Part shown: one piece after another, positions 1-10,632 of the stretch
How positions within the stretch are numbered: position 1 is the first letter of the stretch
Layout: the number at the start of each line of letters is the position of its first letter
Source: Aureobasidium sp. EXF-3400
Lineage: Eukaryota; Ascomycota; Dothideomycetes; Dothideales; Saccotheciaceae
Assembly: GCA_024195585.1 (NCBI GenBank)
Contig: SWBL01000151.1
Coordinates: 50,942 to 114,941, forward strand
Direction: 5' to 3'
DNA: 64,000 bases
Notes under the pieces: generated by a model
What the model saw: only the letters and a program-made list of their open reading frames with translations
Told to the model about the DNA's origin: nothing
The model's database searches: none
Program-made: the position numbers and the translations under genes

Positions 1-1
1 G

Positions 2-223
2 GCTTTTGGCCAGCGACGGCGGGACCGGATCGCCGTGGTCGGCACTATTGACATGGTCGGCAGTGATGTTGTATGGAGCAAAGTACCTATCGCACGCACA
101 GTCGTGTCAGGCTTCAGGGCTTCAGCTGTCGATCCATCGCCACGCCCTATCATATTTACCTTGCCAACGCTCGCAGACGAAGCCACTCCTGCACCGAATC
201 CGGACCTGCCTGTGTCGACATGA
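2..223 (+). CDS. possible 3' end of a gene entering from the left edge
   Basis: The frame beginning at base 2 is open from the window edge to a stop at 221-223 (about 73 codons) and has a protein-like composition (IAVVGTIDMVGSDVVW, then a proline-rich tail PAPNPDLPVST). It could be the last exon of a gene whose body lies outside the window. I recognise no domain, and an open frame of this length can occur by chance, so this is only a candidate. Confidence 0.2.
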   Translation, partial: AFGQRRRDRIAVVGTIDMVGSDVVWSKVPIARTVVSGFRASAVDPSPRPIIFTLPTLADEATPAPNPDLPVST

Positions 224-963
224 GACGTCTGTCTTTGGTCACTGGTTCGAGAAGCTCCCCAGACGCTGCTGCATAGACTGGGAGGGGAAAATTCTTCGCT
301 GAACGTCGTTCCTACGAAGAAGCGTTCAGACCCGGGAATGCCGACTACATGGCGTTTCGTTCTGCTCGAGCCCTGAGCGCCACTGCTCGCGGTTGCCGAT
401 TACGACTCTGGTCGACGCTGACATTCGGGATCGAGTCACCTTTTTTCCCTGAGGCACGCACCCACAATCCCACTGATAACGGTTTTTGGAGCCGCAGGGT
501 AATCGGAGCCGACGCCGAGCTGAGGAAGCTGCGGCTCCAGACAGTCTTGCGACGACTTCTTCAGGTCTGGGAAATCATGCTCAGTATAGCCGATTCCAGG
601 CATGTCTGTATATAGTGCCAGTGCCTTATACTTACATTCTATTGAGGCCTTTAATATATGGTAGGGTTCTTGGGTAGGTGCCTCGCGCCTAAATCCTCTT
701 GGCCTACTTTACACGTCCTCGTGGAGAAGCAGCACATTTCTCGGAGCCGAGAGAGACAAAAGCGCTTTGCCGCCTATGCCGCTATGCATGACTGCATGGG
801 TATTTGTGCATTTGCCAATTAGGTTGATGCTTTGTGGTTACTTGCAAGCATGCAAGAGCGTTGAGGAATCCTTTGATCGCTGCGTACAAATACATTTCGT
901 TATCGTTACATATTACAGATTAAGTCTATTTGATTCATGGGTCATGAGGATTCTATCCCCTTT
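224..963. other. no gene seen
   Basis: About 740 bases hold only short overlapping ORFs without recognisable domains or plausible splice partners. The right part is the 3' flank of the MFS gene that ends at 964. Confidence 0.5.
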
Positions 964-2796
964 TCAGGACTGATCCTCTCTCTCCTTGTCCTTCTCCTTA
1001 TCCTCGTCGCTGCCGACTTGGGTTCTCTCATCATCGCTCTTCTCTTCATCCTTCTTCTCCTCATCCTTTTTGTTTATATACTCCTGAGAAGCTCTCTTGC
1101 TGCGAGCTCTGAGTCTATCTCCCTTCAACCACAAGTAGGTGACTATAGGGATGAACACAACAGTCAGGAAACCGAGAAGCGAGTTACCCCAGTTGAGACC
1201 GAGAGTGTTGAACATCTGACGAGCGAAAAGAGGGAAGGCGGCACCGAAGCAGGAACGGAAGAAGTCGTTACCTGCAGAGATGGATGCGAAATCTGCAGGG
1301 TAGGCATCGCCAAGATAGTTAAGCACACCCGAGAAAGCACCGAAGGCTCCGATGGTGAAGAAGGCAGTTGCGATGATGGGGACGATGAAGTTAATCGAAG
1401 GGTTGGCGGTCCAGCCGAACATAAACAGACAGAGGGGTAGGCAGATGCAAGTTGCCACCGCAGGCTCCATTCTGATCTCGGGACGAAGGGTTCCATCCTT
1501 GGAGAAGCGAGGCTCGACATAATAGTAGTTGTAGTACCAGTAAGGGGGAATGCAGATAATACCACCAACACAGATACCAAGGTAGCACAAGCCAGTGGTT
1601 CCAAGACTGAAGTGATAAAGATCTTCAAAGGCGAGAGGAATAGACTCCAGCCAGCAGTAGAGGACGGCGTAGATGAGGGCAATGTACATGTTCAAGGCGA
1701 ACACGATGGGCTCGGTAAGGGTGAGGGAGAACGGCTTGACCAAAGTCATCATGGCGATGTCACCAAGGCCCATGCTTTCACCTTGGATCTCAGGCTCGCA
1801 CTTGATCTTGTCGTATGGCTTGTCATCCAGATATCCGTTCTTCTCTTGCCACTTGCGAAGACGAGCAGTGCGGCGGTATAGAATGTTGGCCGCAGAGGTT
1901 TCAGGGACTGTATAATGGTCAGCTCGGTGGACAGAGCGAGCGAAAGCACACAACTACTTACAGAAGAAAATCAGGAAGACGAGACAGGCTCCAGACATCC
2001 AGATGAGCATCCAAATGGGCCAAGTCCATCCCTCGTATTGTGCTGCCCAGTTACCGGCAACTGGTCCAAGCGAAGGTCCCATGATGTTGGCAATACCGAA
2101 GATGGAAAGGGCATATGCACGCTTAGAAGCAGGGAAGATATCGGCCAACGAAGCACCTCCAGTAGCAAGAACGGGAGAGCCGAAGAAACCAGTCAGGAAA
2201 CGGAAAGCCAGGAGCATGCCGATGTTTTTGGCGTAAACAACGCCGAAGTTGAAGAAGACGAATACAACCAGCGTTCCAATGTAGATAGGATTTCTGCCAA
2301 TCTGAGGAATTTCGGATAGAGGTGCCCAGATCATGGGACCAAGACCGTAACCCAGAACGTAAAGAGTAAGACCAATAGTGATGACTTCTGTGGACACACC
2401 AAAGGCTTGAGTCATGAATGGTAGACCAGAAGTGTAGATGGCGGATCCAATGTATACGGAAGAAGTCAGGAAACAGATGTTGAAGGTCACAAAGCACTTC
2501 TTGAAGGTGGACCAGTTTTGCGGGTTCTGCAGCAAATCAGCTCACGCGCGCAGTTTGCAAGCTCTGGCGCGACGTACATCAGGATCGTCCTCTCTGAACT
2601 CGATCAACTTGTATTTTCCCTTGGAACCGTTCTTCTCTTCATCGTCAGAGGATTCCTCCTCTTTGATGTCTCCTTGGTTGAAGTATTCCTCGCGAAGCTC
2701 CGCATTGTAAGTATCCTCGTATGGGAACAATCTTCCACCAGAAATGTTGCGCATGAGAAACCCGAAGGTTGTATCAACAAACAGGGAAGGTGCCAT
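964..2796 (-). CDS. MFS drug:H+ antiporter (DHA1 type), 3 exons
   Basis: Plasma-membrane multidrug/polyamine-type exporter of the major facilitator superfamily. Exons read 2796-2578, 2526-1962 and 1907-964, giving 575 aa. Introns are 51 and 54 nt; the first starts GTACGT right after DDPD and rejoins at NPQNWS, the usual N-terminal motif of this family. Residues 1-75 form an acidic, soluble head; twelve hydrophobic segments follow. Motif C is visible as GPSLGPVAGNW, the loop 2-3 region as APLSEIPQIGRNP, and the start of the second half as PETSAANILYRR. The tail (about 45 residues) is highly charged, with KDEEKKDEEK. Length and motifs fit the FLU1/TPO1-like group. The substrate cannot be told from sequence; neighbours give no help. 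Confidence 0.9.
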
Positions 2797-3930
2797 GTTT
2801 GATGGTGGTGTCAGGCAAGACCTGATATTGCAGATCGTTGGATAGCAAGTGGTGTAAACCGACAGATACTCCTACAGGCCTACCTATATACCAGGTGAGG
2901 TGTCGAAGAGAAACACGGGTTTTGAAAGTGTCAGAAAAAATGATGATATCACCATCCACAAAAACATCATGCGCAACCTATCAGATCGCTAGTTAGCCGC
3001 GGAGCCCCACTCGATTGGAAAAATGGAAGCTACTTGTAGAAGCTCCAGTCGAACACTCCGAACGTGGAAATCAGAAGCGCGCAGATCGATGAGCTTTTGG
3101 TGACAACAGGTGCAAAAAGGTGTGTTTTTGGTGGGCGGTGGAGAGAAAGGGCCGTTTCCGAATCGCTGAGGGGCCATCGGGGCGTGAAACTCTATCGTGA
3201 CGATCTGTCATGACGTAGTTTTCGGTAACGGAGAGAGGGATCCTCGTCAGGGCATTTCACCTAATTCGATGAAAGTGGCTTGAGTTCTCGGTGCGGATTT
3301 TGATTTCTGTCTTGGTGATGACGCTGTCGCAGCATCTTGGGTGTGATGAGGATGGGACGGGGTGTGATGAAGCGACAAAAAGACAAGTTCAGACTTACCC
3401 GACAGCATTTTCAGACGACGAACAGCCTCAACGACACAACCACGCATGCACCTGCATACTACATCCTAAAGCACTTCTAGAAGAGCGTCAAGGCAAGCCC
3501 CCATATTCTTGTCTTGCGGCTGGTCCAAAGAGTACAAAGTTCGGAGCCGCATTCTGTGTGGAAGAAATCAGGCCCCCACGATTCCAACATTTTGGCTTTC
3601 GTGGCTTGCAAGCCATGACAGTCCCTGCGTGGCCATGGCTTCTACTTTATCTCAACCATTTGACGAGTTTGCAATAGGGATTCAGTAGTCTAGGGCGATA
3701 GCAGATAGGAGCCACGTCGTTGTAGGCAACTCGGACATGTTAATGGAAAACGCTACTCTTTCTACGTCCGATCGTTCAGCTATTTCCATTTTCTAGTGGT
3801 CATACAGATATCATTCAGCTAAACCATTTGAGCATGTAGAACACTGCGAAAGCTCATTTTGGACCACTTGATCTGTCTGACTATCACAATGGGATGAATA
3901 TAGCCATACATAGTTGTTGCAATCGGAAAA
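2797..3930. other. gene-free stretch, MFS promoter side
   Basis: This holds the 5' flank of the MFS gene followed by about 1 kb without a supported gene. A 128-codon ORF at 3291-3677 (+) lacks domain signals, membrane segments or a convincing composition and was not accepted. Confidence 0.5.
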
Positions 3931-4659
3931 TTGGTCGAGCTCAAGGTGTCGGGCTTCTCGAGTCCCCGGGAAGTCTTACCATTCCATCTCATTGGCTCAA
4001 ATAAGGGTAACGCATTTTCGTACCTGCAGCCTTTGTACTCTCTAGTAGCCAGTATATACGGACAGCTATTCTTGCATATTCTAATGAGGCTGACGAGTTT
4101 GTTGTGGGTGCGAATCAAGACGATTCTTAGACAGGGTGCTCCTCTCAGCATCATCAACGGGCTTATTCCCGGGCTCTTGTTGATCACGAGCAGCATTATT
4201 GAGAAAGATAGTCTGCATCCGGAAAGCACGGAACTGTCAGAGTACGCTGAGGGAATATTGCTTTCGGATGGCTGCTATATATTACACGTCTTCCTTGCTA
4301 TCCTTGTAGAAACCACCGCTCTCGACCTCCGCTGCATCATGGATCCCAAATCTTCCTCTAACCCAGCTCAATTGACAAGCCATGGACCTCACAGATATCG
4401 GTCCCTCATCGTTCTTGGTGCATATACACTTGCGACCAGTCTGTACTTGATCGCACTTCGTAACACAGAAGGTTATGTGATGATAACGATTCTGCTCTGC
4501 TGGATGGCTTGGCTGCTTCCAGATCTCATGGTTATAAAACTCCTAGGAGGCCCTCATCCGGTAATGGACCGGATCTTACTCAACCTGGTCGGCCCGTGGT
4601 CCTCGGCATTTTTCTTGCAACTTCTCTTGTGCAAAAGACCTTTGATGTGCCCACGATGA
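3931..4659 (+). CDS. uncertain hydrophobic membrane-protein ORF
   Basis: An open frame of 242 codons that begins without ATG; the first in-frame ATG is at 4084 (191 aa), so a 5' exon may be missing. The translation has five or six hydrophobic stretches (for example APLSIINGLIPGLLLITSSI, YRSLIVLGAYTLATSLYLIA and VMITILLCWMAWLLPDLMVI), which is more than a random frame usually gives. I do not recognise the family. It ends 152 bases before the cyclase-family gene and runs in the same direction. It may be a small polytopic membrane protein or a gene remnant. Confidence 0.35.
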   Translation: MVELKVSGFSSPREVLPFHLIGSNKGNAFSYLQPLYSLVASIYGQLFLHILMRLTSLLWVRIKTILRQGAPLSIINGLIPGLLLITSSIIEKDSLHPESTELSEYAEGILLSDGCYILHVFLAILVETTALDLRCIMDPKSSSNPAQLTSHGPHRYRSLIVLGAYTLATSLYLIALRNTEGYVMITILLCWMAWLLPDLMVIKLLGGPHPVMDRILLNLVGPWSSAFFLQLLLCKRPLMCPR

Positions 4660-4811
4660 GATGATGGCGGAAAAGCAGAAACCGCCAAACGGAGAATTGG
4701 GCCCCGTCGGAAAACCAGACAGCTACCCCGCACACGTCACCGTCAACAAAAACACCCCCCGTGCCTCTCGCAGCTTGCTATACCACAAATATTTACTTAT
4801 TTTCCAACTCA

Positions 4812-5768
4812 ATGTCATCAACGCGCCCTCCCTTCTCTTCCTTGCCTCTCGATCACAATGGCCCTCACGGCAATGCCTGGGGCCTCTGGGGCGACAAAGA
4901 CGAGCTCGGCATGCTCAATCTCCTAACCCCCTCCACCACGACCTCAGCAGCAAAAGAGATCGAACACGGCATTCGCATCTCCATCGACTGGCCATTGAAC
5001 AAGATACCGCCGCGTTCCAACCGCATCGCTTTAGAACACAACATCATCAACAAAGCTCCTCGAAGCGTAAACGACGATACCGTGACTTTCAACACGCAGA
5101 GCAGCTCTCAGTGGGACGGCTTCAGACACTATGGATACCAGAAAGAGAAGAGATACTACAACAACTGTACAAATGAAGATGTATTGGGGTCAGAGCGAAA
5201 TGGCATACACGTCTGGATTGAGAATGGCGGTATTGTGGGACGAGGCGTCTTGCTCGACTACAAGTCCTGGGCCGAAGAAAAGGGTATCTGGGATGTAGAT
5301 GCTTGTTTCCAGACGACACCTATCACTGTCGATGTTCTGGACCAAGTTGCGCAAGCCCAAGGTGTGCAGTTCAGAGAGGGAGATATTTTGTTCATCCGCA
5401 CGGGCTGGACAGGCGCATACGAGCAACTATCTACAGAGACGCGCATAAAGCTATCCGAGACACCCCCACATCCAGCCATCGGTGTCGAGTCGTCCGCAAA
5501 GACGGTGCGTTGGATGTGGGAAAAGGGGTTCGCCGCTGTAGCAGGAGACCAACCGAGTTTTGAGGCATGGCCGTGCCAGAACACCGACTACTTGTTGCAC
5601 GAATGGCTGCTTGCTGGGTGGGGTTTGCCTATTGGTGAAATCTTCGATTTGGACAAGTTGGCAAAAGAGTGCAGGAACAAGAACAAATGGTCTTTCTTCT
5701 TTAGCAGCATGCCCATCAACGTCCCTGGAGGTGTTGCTAGCCCACCCAATGGTGTTGCCATCTTGTAG
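4812..5768 (+). CDS. cyclase-family (PF04199-like) hydrolase
   Basis: Intronless, 318 aa from the ATG at 4812 (MSSTRPPFSS). The frame stays open upstream, but the protein family starts around this methionine. It belongs to the putative cyclase/kynurenine-formamidase-like fold. Visible family blocks are GNAWGLWGDKDELGMLNLLT near residue 20, the SSQWDGFRHYGYQ block near residue 100 that stands where bacterial members carry the metal-binding HxGTHxDxPxH motif, GREGVLLDY-like GRGVLLDYKSW, DILFIRTGWT, and the C-terminal AVAGDQPSFEAWP and LLAGWGLPIGE. Fungal members typically have this degenerate metal motif. The substrate is unknown. It is probably cytosolic, as no signal peptide is seen. Confidence 0.85.
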   Translation: MSSTRPPFSSLPLDHNGPHGNAWGLWGDKDELGMLNLLTPSTTTSAAKEIEHGIRISIDWPLNKIPPRSNRIALEHNIINKAPRSVNDDTVTFNTQSSSQWDGFRHYGYQKEKRYYNNCTNEDVLGSERNGIHVWIENGGIVGRGVLLDYKSWAEEKGIWDVDACFQTTPITVDVLDQVAQAQGVQFREGDILFIRTGWTGAYEQLSTETRIKLSETPPHPAIGVESSAKTVRWMWEKGFAAVAGDQPSFEAWPCQNTDYLLHEWLLAGWGLPIGEIFDLDKLAKECRNKNKWSFFFSSMPINVPGGVASPPNGVAIL

Positions 5769-6018
5769 GTATGTTGCTTGTAATGCAAGATGTCTTGATC
5801 CTATTTGTCCTAAGTCTATCGTCGCTTATTCGATAGGGGGTATAATCCATCAATGCCATCCGTCTCGTTGAACACATGACACTGCGACGCAAGCGCTCTC
5901 TACGTGGTCGCCAGCAAGCCGAGACTTGCAAATCATCTCTGTACAAGCATCAGCGACTTGATACCGCTTCTTTGCCAACCGCTTTGCAGTCGCCGTGGTC
6001 ATGCTTGTTGAAGAGGCT

Positions 6019-7170
6019 TCAGGACTTTGCTGTCACTCTGACTGTACTCTCAATGATGCCTAGAGTGTCGTTAGATGCACAAGCCTTTTCAAGTCCAAGT
6101 GCCTTCCCCTTGTAGTCTCCCTCCGCTGTCACCATCTGGATTGCTTGCTTGACCTGCTCCACGCTCGGAGTTTGTGTCTGAAGATCGATTGCAGCTCCCG
6201 TCATTACAGCACGAGCAGTGGTTTCCATCTCTTCCTCAGTCACACCTGCGGGGACCATAGGTACACCAGCAGCGAAGGCCTGTGTGATGTCGCCGAATCC
6301 ACCATTGGGCACCACCAGAGAGGCATGCTTAAAGAGCTCTTCAAATGGTATCCATCTAGCGACTTTGACATTCTCGGGCATTGGGAAACCCTTCGGCGGG
6401 TGAACATTGACGGCGCAGACCACGACTCTCACCGGAAGCGAGCGACAAGCTTCAATCGTTGGCATAATCAATTGCTTCACATCAGCAGATGGCGCAGTTC
6501 CTGAAGTGGCTACAACGAGGGCTCGCTCATCGTCTTGACGGACAAAACTGTCAAACCAATCCGGCTCGCTCTTGCTATCATTCTTGCCGAGTAGAGCGCC
6601 AGTGAATTCGACATTGGGTGCCAGATCAGATCTCGGATATTCCAGCTGAGGCACGGAAAGCTGGAAGAAGCGATTGGCAGAGTAAATCATATCTTCGACC
6701 ACAAACTCATGTTCAAGCTCTCCAGGACATTCGCACCTTGCCATGATCTCTTTGGCTCCAGCGTCAACTTTGCCGAACATTTCTTTTGTCATGGCGTTCA
6801 AGTCCAGATCTCGCTCTTCACTTTGTGGTGGTAGGCCCACACCAAAGGACGCACAGTCTTTGCTTAGCCCAAAGAAGACACTGTGCCCTATCGCGATAAT
6901 TGGTACTTGACGGACATACGGACTCTCCAATGTTATCGGCAGTATTCCGGTGACCAACCGGTCAGAAACAACCACAACACGCTTATCCCGAAGCTCTGTC
7001 GACTCAATAACATCCCTCAGCACTTCAAACTGATCATGTAATACTCCAAACAAGACATGCTCAATATCCCATAAAGCATGTTTTTCATCCAGAGGTTGAA
7101 GTGCGCGGTCAGGAAATGTCGCTGAGAGATTGTCTGAATCGTATTCTGCGTCTGTTTGGCTAAAGTGTTC
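6019..7170 (-). CDS. GT1-type UDP-glycosyltransferase, N-terminally truncated
   Basis: The frame is open from 7170 to the stop at 6019 (about 383 codons) and is closed upstream by TAA at 7173-7171. It has no ATG near its beginning. It contains most of a macrolide/UDP-glycosyltransferase: the middle of the acceptor domain (DKRVVVVSDRLVTGILPI), the interdomain strand VEFTGALL, the donor-domain start RALVVATSGTAPSADVKQ, and the C-terminal donor loop VPNGGFGDITQAFAAGVPMV. Asn in NGG, rather than His, is common in fungal and bacterial MGT-like members. The first 70-80 residues expected of the family (the N-terminal Rossmann strand with HINP-like motif) are absent. No convincing 5' exon was found up to 7500, so it is either a remnant or has a distant first exon. 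Confidence 0.6.
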   Translation of the reverse strand, partial: EHFSQTDAEYDSDNLSATFPDRALQPLDEKHALWDIEHVLFGVLHDQFEVLRDVIESTELRDKRVVVVSDRLVTGILPITLESPYVRQVPIIAIGHSVFFGLSKDCASFGVGLPPQSEERDLDLNAMTKEMFGKVDAGAKEIMARCECPGELEHEFVVEDMIYSANRFFQLSVPQLEYPRSDLAPNVEFTGALLGKNDSKSEPDWFDSFVRQDDERALVVATSGTAPSADVKQLIMPTIEACRSLPVRVVVCAVNVHPPKGFPMPENVKVARWIPFEELFKHASLVVPNGGFGDITQAFAAGVPMVPAGVTEEEMETTARAVMTGAAIDLQTQTPSVEQVKQAIQMVTAEGDYKGKALGLEKACASNDTLGIIESTVRVTAKS

Positions 7171-7550
7171 TTATGTATCTTTCGAACTTATCTGTGCTAG
7201 GGTCTGCAATCGACATGATTTAATTCCGAGTCGATGATTTTCAGGGTACCTGCCTTTTGTTGCAAAGGCATGATCGACGGAGGCTGCTTGTTTTGGCTGC
7301 CGCCAAGAGATTGATGGATTGCGCTTTACCCTAAGCTGACTCGTGTGCGAGCAGAAAGGTGAATCTATGGCCAACACTTTTGGCCACCCCGAGTACGAAA
7401 CTCGTCCCTGGCAATCACCCTCAAGGTCTCGTTCATAAAGATTCGTATTTTGGAGTGACCTATATGTTTGTGAACGCTGAATATATCTTCGTAGATGCAC
7501 CGCCGCCATCTAGAGCGAGAAATCCTCCTTGAGCAAAGTCGCCGGCAGTC
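7171..7550. other. no gene seen
   Basis: The interval between the glycosyltransferase frame and the phosphotransferase remnant has open frames on both strands. None resembles the missing glycosyltransferase N-terminus or any other family. Confidence 0.4.
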
Positions 7551-7967
7551 ATGACCGAAAAGTCGTCGGCGGTTAGCGCGCCCGCCGGTGACGACCTGTC
7601 AATCAACAACACCCGATTCAATCGCATCTTCACCAGAGTAGCACTAAAAACTCTGGCGAAGCTGCACAAGTCTGATGGCTTTTGCAGTCCTATCTCGCGC
7701 AAGCTGATCATCAAAACTGGACCTTGGGTCGACTCGACCGAAGCAGGGACCACGAAATCCATTACGGAGAACACTTCCATCCCCGTGCCGAAAGTACACT
7801 CTTCATCCGTTCACAAAGGTCGCACATATATTTTCATGGAGCGCATACGAGGCCAGGGCTCTCTGCTGTATAAGCGCTTGCTGTTATCTGCTGTGGCTCG
7901 TCGGGGTTCTATCGCTGCAACTCATCTGTCGAGAACTGATGATCGCATTACGCTAAACGCCAGATGA
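7551..7967 (+). pseudogene. aminoglycoside-phosphotransferase-like kinase remnant
   Basis: The 138-codon frame starts as fungal APH-type (PF01636) small kinases do: an ATP-lobe lysine block (RKLIIKTGPWVDSTEAGTT), then NTSIPVPKVHSSSVHKGR and YIFMERIRGQ, the hinge region. After residue 105 the similarity stops abruptly. The catalytic HGDxxxxN loop and the DxE metal motif of the family are not found in the next 450 bases in any frame. Only the N-lobe survives, so this is most likely a truncated pseudogene. An unrecognised second exon cannot be fully excluded. Confidence 0.45.
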
Positions 7968-8431
7968 TCTCAACGTCTTCTAACCTCAAGCCTGGTTATC
8001 AAATCGTCGGAGCTGGACGAATCCCACGAGATATATAAGCCAAACAACACTTAGACAAAGAACTCATTTATCATCCTCATGGATGGCTTCTTGGCAAACA
8101 CGATTTCAATCGTTGGCAAGATAAAGTTCTCTCAAGCTTTAAATCCTTCGTGAGCGTGATCAATCGCTGTCTTGATGGAAGAATATCCAGCAGAACTTGC
8201 CATGGAGATAAACCGCCAGAGGTCGTGGGGTGAATTCTGGCACTAAGTAATCCATGGAACTCGTGAACAACGAACTTGTGAAGGATGCACCGACGGGACG
8301 CCAACAACTTGTTTCAAGTTATCAAAACTATCCAGGGAGTCTCCTCAGCAACCATCGAAAGACAAACATTTGTCGTTCCCACATCGAATCAGACTGCGGC
8401 CGAACCTGGTCATGACCTCCGACATTCTCCG
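7968..8431. other. no gene seen
   Basis: No supported coding region; this is the 3' flank of the purine permease gene plus the expected but missing C-lobe region of the kinase remnant. Confidence 0.4.
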
Positions 8432-10254
8432 CTACTCAACTGGACCGACGACTCCTGATGATGTGCCCGGTCTCAAATGAGCCATATCGCCTTTGTCCGA
8501 GGGAAGTACCGAGTTTAAGAATACTCCAATCACAGCTGCGATGATAAAGGGTGTCTTGACGATCAGGTTGATTCCCTGCTCGAATCCTGCAAGCTGAAGA
8601 TTGTTCCCACTGTAGTCCAATACCTGATCAAACCATGTAGGAGCAACGATATCGATGAAGCCGATGCCCAAAGAGCAGGTGAGGATGAATCGGTTTCGGC
8701 GAGTAAATTCGACCAAACTCAACACTCTCAGACCAGCTACGACGATTGTGCTGTAGAGGAAGCATTGCATGCCTCCTAAGACCGAAGGAGGCATTGCACT
8801 AAACACACCTCCGAATTTGCCGAAGATGCCCATGAGAACCAAGAATCCTGAGGCACACCAGCCCGCTCTTCTGCTCTGTAAAACAAAAAAAGGTCAGTAA
8901 GACAATTTATGATGGATTTGGAGAAACTTACTGCACATCCGGTGAGAACGATGACACCGTTGTTTCCTGCTTGTGAGACCATTGGCAGTCCAGTGCCTAG
9001 GGTACTAATCAAACTACCGACTCCATCGCAGAGTATACCTCCCTGAATCCTGCTGTTGAATTGAGTACCATCAACCGCAACGCCTGATATCTCTGCAGTG
9101 GCGAGGATATCTGGCATACAGCTGACTCCTTCGCAAACGAACATGATCAGTAAAGGTAGGACCAGCGTGCCATCCACGGACAGCTTGAACGTATGAGCCC
9201 AAAGGAATGTCACAGCAGGAGCTGAGTCAATGTTCGAGGATGACCAGTATCCGGTGGCTCCTGAAATTGCACAACCTACGCCGAGCCCGATCAATACTGC
9301 TGCAGACTTCATCATGGGCGAGCCGAACTGTTCGACCATAATTACACTGGCAAAGACGCTGAAGCCAAGGCCAATCAATTTCGGATCTCCCCATGCAAGA
9401 GGTCGTGGTGCGGCGGTATCTGGACAGAGGGCGTAGAAGCCTTTTCCTCCATTGCAATTCGATGATCCTCCCCAGTTCTGCATTCCGTTCGAGACCAGAT
9501 ACACCCCTACAAGGAGAAGCAAAGAACCAGTGACAATCTTCGGAAAGGCGCGATTGAGCAGGCGAGGTGGGACTAGAGACATCAAGATCTGGACCCAGAC
9601 CGTGCAAAGCATGGTACCAAGTACAGCGCCCCACGCTTCGGGACATGGTAGTTGTGTCCCATCTGCAGCAGTCGGGCACGATCCGTTCTTGTAGCGATTC
9701 TCGCTGTATGTTATAGCGATAGCGATGATATCGAAGGTTGGTCCCACGACTGAAAGAAGACCGGTGCCTATGTAGAATGGGGTGCCCTTGATGTGAAATC
9801 GTGTAACTTGAATCGCTGTTGCAACACCAGTCGTGATGAACGCGGCCGAAACCATGTATGATGTTTCTGCGGATGAGAGGTAGAATGCGCCTCCTGCCAG
9901 TGCAAGGGGTGGCGACACGATTGACCCGATCATAGTGAGTGCGTGCTGAAAGCCCAGGATCAGTGTAAGAAGGATGGGCACCCTGTCATTGAGACCATAG
10001 AACGGAGTTGCATAGTTCTTATACTTTCTGTTAAAAGGTGGAAGGTTGGGGGTGATCAGGTAGAGGTAGTCGTAGTCCCCGAGCCATCCTTCTTTACTGA
10101 AGACATAGTTTGCAAGTTGTTGGCATCTTTGTTTGAAGTTGGTTTGTGTGCGATAGTCTGTAACAGAGCCTTGCGAAGTTTCTGTCACCTCTCCTTGTGT
10201 CGCAGACTGATCATGCCCCTTTTCAAAAACGACGGTAGATGTTGTTATATCCAT
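8432..10254 (-). CDS. NCS2 purine (uric acid/xanthine-type) permease
   Basis: Plasma-membrane H+/nucleobase symporter of the NAT/NCS2 family. Exons are 10254-8932 and 8875-8432, separated by a 56-nt intron (GTAAGT..TTACAG), giving 588 aa, close to Aspergillus UapA. About 14 membrane segments are present. The substrate-site glutamate region is visible (FVCEGVSCMPDILATAEISG) and the signature reads QAGNNGVIVLTGCASRRAG, spanning the splice junction. Where characterised UapA has Gln before NNG, this protein has Gly, and the Arg after the Thr is also Gly, so purine specificity may differ from UapA. It is divergently arranged with the amidohydrolase at 10633; the 378-base gap is a likely shared promoter. 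Confidence 0.93.
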
Positions 10255-10632
10255 TGCGTGGTGCAGTGATGACTGAGGAGAGATGAGAGATTTAATGTCC
10301 CGGATCCATCTATTATGAATATCCTAAAGACAACTTGTAGCCCTTCGGAGTTGTGTATCTAGGTGATGTACGATTCGATAACGGACGATGTACGATTGTC
10401 GCTATCGATCTTGGGGGCGTGCGAGATAAAGCGGGGCTGCCGTACAACAAATCTTGTCACCGTGGATGTCCTCGGTCATGTCCGGTCATTGAGACTTTCG
10501 ACAAACATTACTTATGACAGATAACAGTCTGGCCTTTTCTCCGTAACTGGCCACGAGAAAGTAACCTATGATCAGACTGCGCGACATTCGGGAATCATCC
10601 AGTTGCCTTCTTCTTCCTGATCTGAGATCGAC
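10255..10632. promoter_or_regulatory. divergent promoter region, permease/amidohydrolase
   Basis: This 378-base non-coding interval separates the start codons of the NCS2 permease (-) and the amidohydrolase (+), so both genes must use it. It contains GATA-type cores, for example GATAA in gagataaagcg near 10424 and in gacagataac near 10519, which would suit nitrogen (AreA-type) control. No specific operator can be proven from sequence. Confidence 0.45.

Noticed and set aside
3291..3677. Plus-strand ORF of 128 codons
   Set aside because: Mixed composition, no homology signal and no splice partner.
7460..7780. Minus-strand ORF containing LALDGGGASTK, resembling the start of a sugar kinase/BadF ATPase
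   Set aside because: The motif is short, the rest does not fit the family, and it is antisense to a better-supported APH-like frame.
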